From positions 1 to 17,584 of the forward strand of contig CAZSAC010000036.1 in assembly GCA_964604875.1 (NCBI GenBank): 17,584 bases of DNA, read 5' to 3'. The translations under genes and the position numbers were made by a program. Shown here one piece after another: positions 13,665 to 17,584 of this stretch. Below the pieces are notes generated by a model. It ran no database searches. It was not told where the DNA came from and saw only the letters and a list, made by a program, of their open reading frames with translations. This DNA is from JAVVSR01 sp964604875 (GTDB lineage: Bacteria; Bacillota; Clostridia; Christensenellales; CAG-917). Position 1 is the stretch's first letter; the number at the start of each line of letters is the position of its first letter.

Positions 13665-15077
13665 CTATGGAATTTGCAAATAAAGCTTGTCCCGTTCTTG
13701 TTCCTCCAAACGCGTTTTATTATACCGCATAATAAAAACCGTAAAGAAAGTTACCATCATCATAAACGGGAACGGCGACATTGTACCGGTATTTATCAAA
13801 GAATAACCCGCAAACCCCAAATAACCAAACAAAATAAAACAATTTAGAGAATTTTTTAAGTTGAACGCTTTCAATCTATTAAAAGTTACCGCCGTATAGG
13901 AAAATAATCCCACTAATCCCGTTGCCCCTATAAGCTGGAAGAATGTTGAATGGAAATAGAAAATCCCCATTTTCGGCATCGACGGGTAAACCTCGGGATT
14001 CATATGTCCCACTCCCCCGCCAAATACAGGATTGATTAAGAACAACCTTATCGCCTCTTTATATAAAGGGATTCTACCCGAGTCGTTGGTAATATCTTCC
14101 GCGCTCAAAGCCCCGATAATTTCGTCTCCAAAAATTGCAAAGAATACAATTCCGACTGCCAATATACCGCCAAAAGCAAAGCAAAGGTTTTTACGAAATT
14201 CTTTTGGAGCTTTCAAAAAACAAAACACCACCGAAAACGGCAACATAATCGTACCGAATAATTGCGCCCCTCGACTTTTCATTATTAGCATAATTGCATA
14301 CGCTACAAAACCCAAAATAAAATATAGCCAACCATACTTGCTTTTTGCCGCAAGATAAAAGCAAAACGGCAAGCAAAGAAGATAATAATTTCCAAAGTTG
14401 TTTTTATATTGTCGATATATTAAATAAAACCCCGATTCTTTAAAAATCGGCAATTCTAAAACATATTGAATCAAATAAATTGCCGAAAGCGATACAGCTA
14501 TACCAACCATCGCTTTGGCAAAATAGCGGACGGTTTCCTTTTTTATATCCGTTAAATAGGCGGAAAAGAAAAACAGAAAAAACAACTGCAAAAAACCCAC
14601 GCCGAACATTGCGTACAACGCCATAATCCGAAAATAATTTGCAATAGCTATCGTGCCGATTCCGCCTAAATATAAAGCTACCGAATAGACAAGTTGGCTA
14701 TAAAACAGTTTATCCGGTTTATATTGCGGCGAAAAAACTAAAAATCTAAAAATAATTGCAAACAAAAATATCGGCGCAATGCAAAAAAGCGGGATAAATT
14801 CCTCCCCCGACGCGCCGTAAAACCCAAGCGGAATAATGCTTATAAAACAAATGGAAACAAAGACGGGCGTAATATTTTTTGTAAACGCCATCGCTCCTGC
14901 AATTAAAATTATAAGTATTCCCATAGCGGCAATTTCCAGTTTAAAAGAAAAGCCGATGACACTTATAAAAATCAAAAATGCCAAATAAAAATCCGAAAAA
15001 TATATCCTATTAATAAAACTTAAGAATTGTTGAAATCTTACAGAATTTCCACATTTCTCTCTGAACGAATTTATCAA
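13665..15077 (-). CDS. Wzy/WaaL-like O-antigen polymerase/ligase family protein
   Basis: The 470 residues form about ten or more membrane helices, with a large extracytoplasmic loop in the C-terminal half. That loop contains GRIPLYKEAIRLFLINPVFG and a following HSTFFQLIGATGLVGLF, the pattern of the Wzy_C/O-antigen ligase family (conserved Arg, P-x2-G and His). Such proteins polymerise or transfer lipid-linked glycans outside the membrane. The start is TTG 15077: the first in-frame stop upstream is the TAA of the kinase gene 21 bp away, no ATG lies between them, and AAGGA sits 13 nt upstream. It is the last gene of the Gfo-ParA-kinase unit. Confidence 0.8.
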   Translation of the reverse strand: MINSFREKCGNSVRFQQFLSFINRIYFSDFYLAFLIFISVIGFSFKLEIAAMGILIILIAGAMAFTKNITPVFVSICFISIIPLGFYGASGEEFIPLFCIAPIFLFAIIFRFLVFSPQYKPDKLFYSQLVYSVALYLGGIGTIAIANYFRIMALYAMFGVGFLQLFFLFFFSAYLTDIKKETVRYFAKAMVGIAVSLSAIYLIQYVLELPIFKESGFYLIYRQYKNNFGNYYLLCLPFCFYLAAKSKYGWLYFILGFVAYAIMLIMKSRGAQLFGTIMLPFSVVFCFLKAPKEFRKNLCFAFGGILAVGIVFFAIFGDEIIGALSAEDITNDSGRIPLYKEAIRLFLINPVFGGGVGHMNPEVYPSMPKMGIFYFHSTFFQLIGATGLVGLFSYTAVTFNRLKAFNLKNSLNCFILFGYLGFAGYSLINTGTMSPFPFMMMVTFFTVFIMRYNKTRLEEQERDKLYLQIP

Positions 15078-15098
15078 AATAAACAGCCAATCCTTCTG

Positions 15099-16217
15099 TT
15101 AGTCTAGTTCAAAAACAATGCCTATAATAAATTTTTGCATTTCCTTCTCGACCTTTTCCATTTCCTGAACTAGTTTGATATGAGTGCGCGCTCTATCCAA
15201 GTTTTGGTTTTTGCGGGAAGTTTTAAAATATGTATCTCCATTTAAATAGTCGGTTAAAAATCTCATTCCGCACTCGTAAGTCATCAAAATTGCGCCAAAA
15301 TGCATATATTTGACTTCTCTTAATGTCAGACGGCTTTTAACCTCGCCCACAAAACCTTCTGCAAACGCCTTAAATAAATCCATCGAAAAATTCACTTTGC
15401 TTAAATCGGGCTCATCTTCGGCAGCGGTTGACGCGCCAAAACGGATACTGTCGCCGAAATCATACAAAATCGAGCCGGGCATAACCGTATCTAAGTCTAA
15501 TACGGCAATAGGTTCGTTTTTAACCAAGTCCAAAAGGACATTATTCAGTTTTGTATCGTTATGAGTAACCCTAAGCGGAATGGTGCCTTTTTTTATCCTA
15601 TCCAATACAACGCTGGCGTAATGAGAACGGCTTAAAAAGAAATCAATTTCAGTTTGACAATCCTTGACTCTTCCGACCTTGTCATCTTCTACCGCTTTTT
15701 TAAACTTAGCCAATCTATCAACGGTGTTATGGAAATTGGGGATAGACTCCGCCAATATGCTGGCGTCAAACCCCGACATCAATTTTTGAAACTGTCCAAA
15801 CGCCTTCCCTGCGATATAAAACTGTTGCGGTTCGGCTGTTTGCTCCAACATCTCCGAGCCTTCAAGAAAAATCGTACAACGATAATAATTGCCGTTTTCG
15901 TCTTTATAATAGGTTTTATCGTCTTTGGCTCTAACAATGGTGACAGAATACTTTTCGGGGTCTTTGCCCTGAACCCTAAGCTTATATCTAATAAACTCCG
16001 TAACTGCAACGATGTTGTTCATCAAAGCGTCGACATCTTTAAAAACCTCGCTGTTTATGCGTTGAAAAATATATTTTTTTATTTTGCCGTTATCTAAAAC
16101 CGTGGCAAGATACGTATCGTTGATATGTCCGTTTCCAAAAGGTTCAAAAGATTGTAAATCTTGTGGAATATAAAATTTAGAAACAAGTTCCTTTGCAAAT
16201 TTGGGAGAGTCAATCAT
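15099..16217 (-). CDS. NahK-like N-acetylhexosamine 1-kinase / APH-fold kinase
   Basis: The 372-residue protein has the aminoglycoside-phosphotransferase fold: an N-terminal glycine loop GNGHINDTY (28-36), the catalytic H219-N-D221-x4-N226 in THNDTKLNN, and the metal-binding DLDTVMPG (241-248) followed by DFGD (253-256). HNDTKLNN with DLDTVMPG is the pattern I associate with NahK, which phosphorylates GlcNAc/GalNAc at C1 using ATP. Substrate is inferred from that likeness and from the polysaccharide context; other APH-type kinases of sugars or small molecules remain possible. ATG 16217 lies 1 bp after the ParA stop (TAGGATG), so translation is coupled. Confidence 0.78.
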   Translation of the reverse strand: MIDSPKFAKELVSKFYIPQDLQSFEPFGNGHINDTYLATVLDNGKIKKYIFQRINSEVFKDVDALMNNIVAVTEFIRYKLRVQGKDPEKYSVTIVRAKDDKTYYKDENGNYYRCTIFLEGSEMLEQTAEPQQFYIAGKAFGQFQKLMSGFDASILAESIPNFHNTVDRLAKFKKAVEDDKVGRVKDCQTEIDFFLSRSHYASVVLDRIKKGTIPLRVTHNDTKLNNVLLDLVKNEPIAVLDLDTVMPGSILYDFGDSIRFGASTAAEDEPDLSKVNFSMDLFKAFAEGFVGEVKSRLTLREVKYMHFGAILMTYECGMRFLTDYLNGDTYFKTSRKNQNLDRARTHIKLVQEMEKVEKEMQKFIIGIVFELD

Positions 16218-16218
16218 C

Positions 16219-17007
16219 CTATTTATTTTTCCTTTTTTTCTTTTCTTCGAAAAATTTTGTCAATTCATCAACAAAACTTTCATATTTTTTTGTAAGCTCG
16301 TGCGTGGGCGCAAAATCAGGCAGACTTCTAAAGCAAGCGGCAGCCTCGTTAATCACGTTTCCGCTTGAAATCGTGGTATTAAAAACCAACGTTTTCTTTT
16401 CGGCTGCAAGGCTTGTGATAGCGTCCAAGACGCCTTTTTCCAAACGTTGCTTATCCGCTGTCCTTGAAAGTAATATTCCCAAAACGTTAATTCTTTTTTT
16501 GAATGCGGTTTCAATTTCCGAAAAAATATCAAACTGTTTTTGCAACCATTTCACATTATATTTAGACGTATCCGTCACTATTACCGAGTATGCCGACGCA
16601 AGCAAAGCGTTATAAACCAATATGGTTTTTGATGGAGGACAATCAATTAAAACATAGTCATATTTTTTTACAACGTCGGACAATGCGTTAGAAAGGAAAA
16701 ACGCCCTTCCGATAGCGTCAAACATATTCTTTTCGTTTAAGCCCAAGCCGTAATCGGACGGCAACAAGTCACCCGACGCCGTGCGGATTAAGATATCGTC
16801 AACCTTTACCTCGCCTTTAATAAGCTCTAAAATCGTAAGCCCCTCTGCGGGTTCAATCCCAAAGCTTTTTGTAAGCGCGCTTTGCGGGTCAAAATCGACC
16901 ATAAGCACTTGATATCCTCTTTTTTTCAGTATAGCAGCAGTTTGTAAAACAACTGTTGTTTTTCCCACTCCTGCGATTTGGTTCACAAAACTAATAACAT
17001 TTGCCAT
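16219..17007 (-). CDS. Orphan ParA/Soj-like ATPase lacking the signature lysine
   Basis: The 262 residues are ParA/Soj-like: P-loop AGVGKTT (12-18, Lys16 kept), Walker A' VDFDPQ (37-42), Walker B VLIDCPPS (119-126), and an FVNQ lead-in typical of Soj. The normal NQKGGVGKTT reads NQIAGVGKTT here, so the signature lysine is Ile11 and the next Gly is Ala12, as confirmed at codon level. In ParA/MinD that lysine reaches across the dimer to the bound ATP and is needed for hydrolysis. No parB or parS-like repeat is seen, and no C-terminal Tyr cluster that would make it a BY-kinase. GAGGG precedes ATG 17007. It is embedded between a sugar oxidoreductase and a sugar kinase, suggesting a role tied to glycan assembly rather than DNA partition. 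Confidence 0.88.
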   Translation of the reverse strand: MANVISFVNQIAGVGKTTVVLQTAAILKKRGYQVLMVDFDPQSALTKSFGIEPAEGLTILELIKGEVKVDDILIRTASGDLLPSDYGLGLNEKNMFDAIGRAFFLSNALSDVVKKYDYVLIDCPPSKTILVYNALLASAYSVIVTDTSKYNVKWLQKQFDIFSEIETAFKKRINVLGILLSRTADKQRLEKGVLDAITSLAAEKKTLVFNTTISSGNVINEAAACFRSLPDFAPTHELTKKYESFVDELTKFFEEKKKRKNK

Positions 17008-17032
17008 AATCTACCCTCAATATAATACTCTC

Positions 17033-17584
17033 TTACAAAGAGATAACTTCTCCGCCGTTTAATCTGGATTTTTCCGCAGCGATAGTGGCGCGGTGCGAAG
17101 CGATGGTTTCTTTCAAGTATGTTATGTTAGCGTTATCCAAGCATTCTTCGCCTTTAACCAGTTTACAAAAGTCCCTCACGATGCCAATATCGCCCGAAAC
17201 GTGTCCAAACAAAGTGAGTTTACTGGGTTTAAATTTTTGTGTTTTACCTCTAAACGGTTTTAATGTTATCACACCTTTTCTATCATCGCAAACGATTTCA
17301 CCCAAGGTGCCGCAAATTTGTGTTTGACGGAAGCATTGTTTGGAGAAAGCCGAAGCCGTATGTGAAACAGTAATTCCGTCTTCAAACAATATGTTAACCA
17401 CTTGATGGTCGGCAACGTTGTTATCGCATTTAAACACGCATTTTCCGTAATTATTTGTTTTCAAGGCGTTATATCTGTCGGCTTTAGTGGACTTTGGCTT
17501 GCCTGTTATAATGTTGCCCATAAACCGAATAAAGGTTGCCTTATAAAGCGGGTCGGAAATATAAAGCTTTTCAGCGTTATAGGG
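17033..17584 (-). CDS. Gfo/Idh/MocA family oxidoreductase, C-terminal part (5' end outside window)
   Basis: The frame stays open to the right edge: codons upstream of Met at 17521 read PYNAEKLYISDPLY, so this Met is internal and about half or more of the gene is missing. The C-terminal substrate domain has YGKCVFKCDNNVADHQ and a following GTLGEI, both typical of Gfo/Idh/MocA NAD(P)-dependent sugar dehydrogenases. The N-terminal Rossmann fold and catalytic EKP motif lie outside. Substrate unknown; the operon suggests a sugar or nucleotide sugar used for the polymer. The stop is 25 bp before the ParA-like start. Confidence 0.85.
   Translation of the reverse strand, partial: PYNAEKLYISDPLYKATFIRFMGNIITGKPKSTKADRYNALKTNNYGKCVFKCDNNVADHQVVNILFEDGITVSHTASAFSKQCFRQTQICGTLGEIVCDDRKGVITLKPFRGKTQKFKPSKLTLFGHVSGDIGIVRDFCKLVKGEECLDNANITYLKETIASHRATIAAEKSRLNGGEVISL

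Noticed and set aside
15654..16097. 147-codon plus-strand ORF opposite the NahK-like kinase
   Set aside because: Antisense shadow; no ribosome site or recognisable motif, and the opposite strand carries the catalytic HND and DLD motifs.
16219..17007. Reading the ParA-like gene as a plasmid partition system or BY-kinase
   Set aside because: No parB, parS repeats, replication gene or mobile element nearby, and no tyrosine-rich C-terminus; the neighbours are chromosomal glycan genes.

Overview
The window looks like a chromosomal segment of a low-GC, Gram-positive, anaerobe-like bacterium of the class Clostridia (Bacillota). The evidence is AT-rich intergenic DNA, GGAGG-type ribosome sites, and the neighbourhood of a TIGR03960-type B12-binding radical SAM gene, a SpoIVFB-like M50 protease, minE and minD, which matches the mreB-min-spoIVF-rplU neighbourhood of Firmicutes. 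Species cannot be named. No tRNA, rRNA, CRISPR array, insertion sequence or phage gene is visible.

Layout. (1) 1-2710, minus strand: a ROK sugar kinase followed by the radical SAM protein, which runs off the left edge. (2) 2859-3968, plus strand: an 82-residue single-span membrane protein abutting an M50 protease, whose end overlaps the end of minE. (3) 3949-4985, minus: minD-minE, with no minC. (4) 4986-5225: a divergent control region with two tandem dyads, a 25-bp perfect palindrome and a strong promoter reading into nagB (5226-5951). A bidirectional hairpin terminator separates nagB from (5) 6063-8029, minus: a stand-alone GlmU acetyltransferase domain and glmM. (6) 8290-12638, minus: a unit with its own promoter and terminator, uppP, a FlaA1/CapD-type nucleotide-sugar 4,6-dehydratase, and a Wzz-like chain-length protein. 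(7) 12724-12828, minus: a 34-residue four-Cys microprotein. (8) 12975-13658, plus: a COG2426 small membrane exporter. (9) 13665-17584, minus: a Gfo/Idh/MocA oxidoreductase (truncated by the right edge), an orphan ParA-like ATPase, a NahK-like anomeric sugar kinase and a Wzy/WaaL-like polymerase.

How the genes fit together. Most of the window serves amino-sugar and surface-polysaccharide metabolism. NagB and GlmM handle glucosamine-6-P and glucosamine-1-P. The GlmU acetyltransferase domain (from GlcN-1-P) and possibly the NahK-like kinase (from free GlcNAc/GalNAc) would both give an N-acetylhexosamine-1-P. The uridylyltransferase that would make the UDP-sugar is not in the window. The dehydratase would then modify UDP-GlcNAc, UppP recycles the undecaprenyl carrier, and the Wzz-like and Wzy-like proteins polymerise the glycan. 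The most unusual single observation is the ParA-like ATPase: it sits in the polysaccharide operon and has lost the signature lysine of its deviant Walker A motif, while MinD in the same window keeps it.
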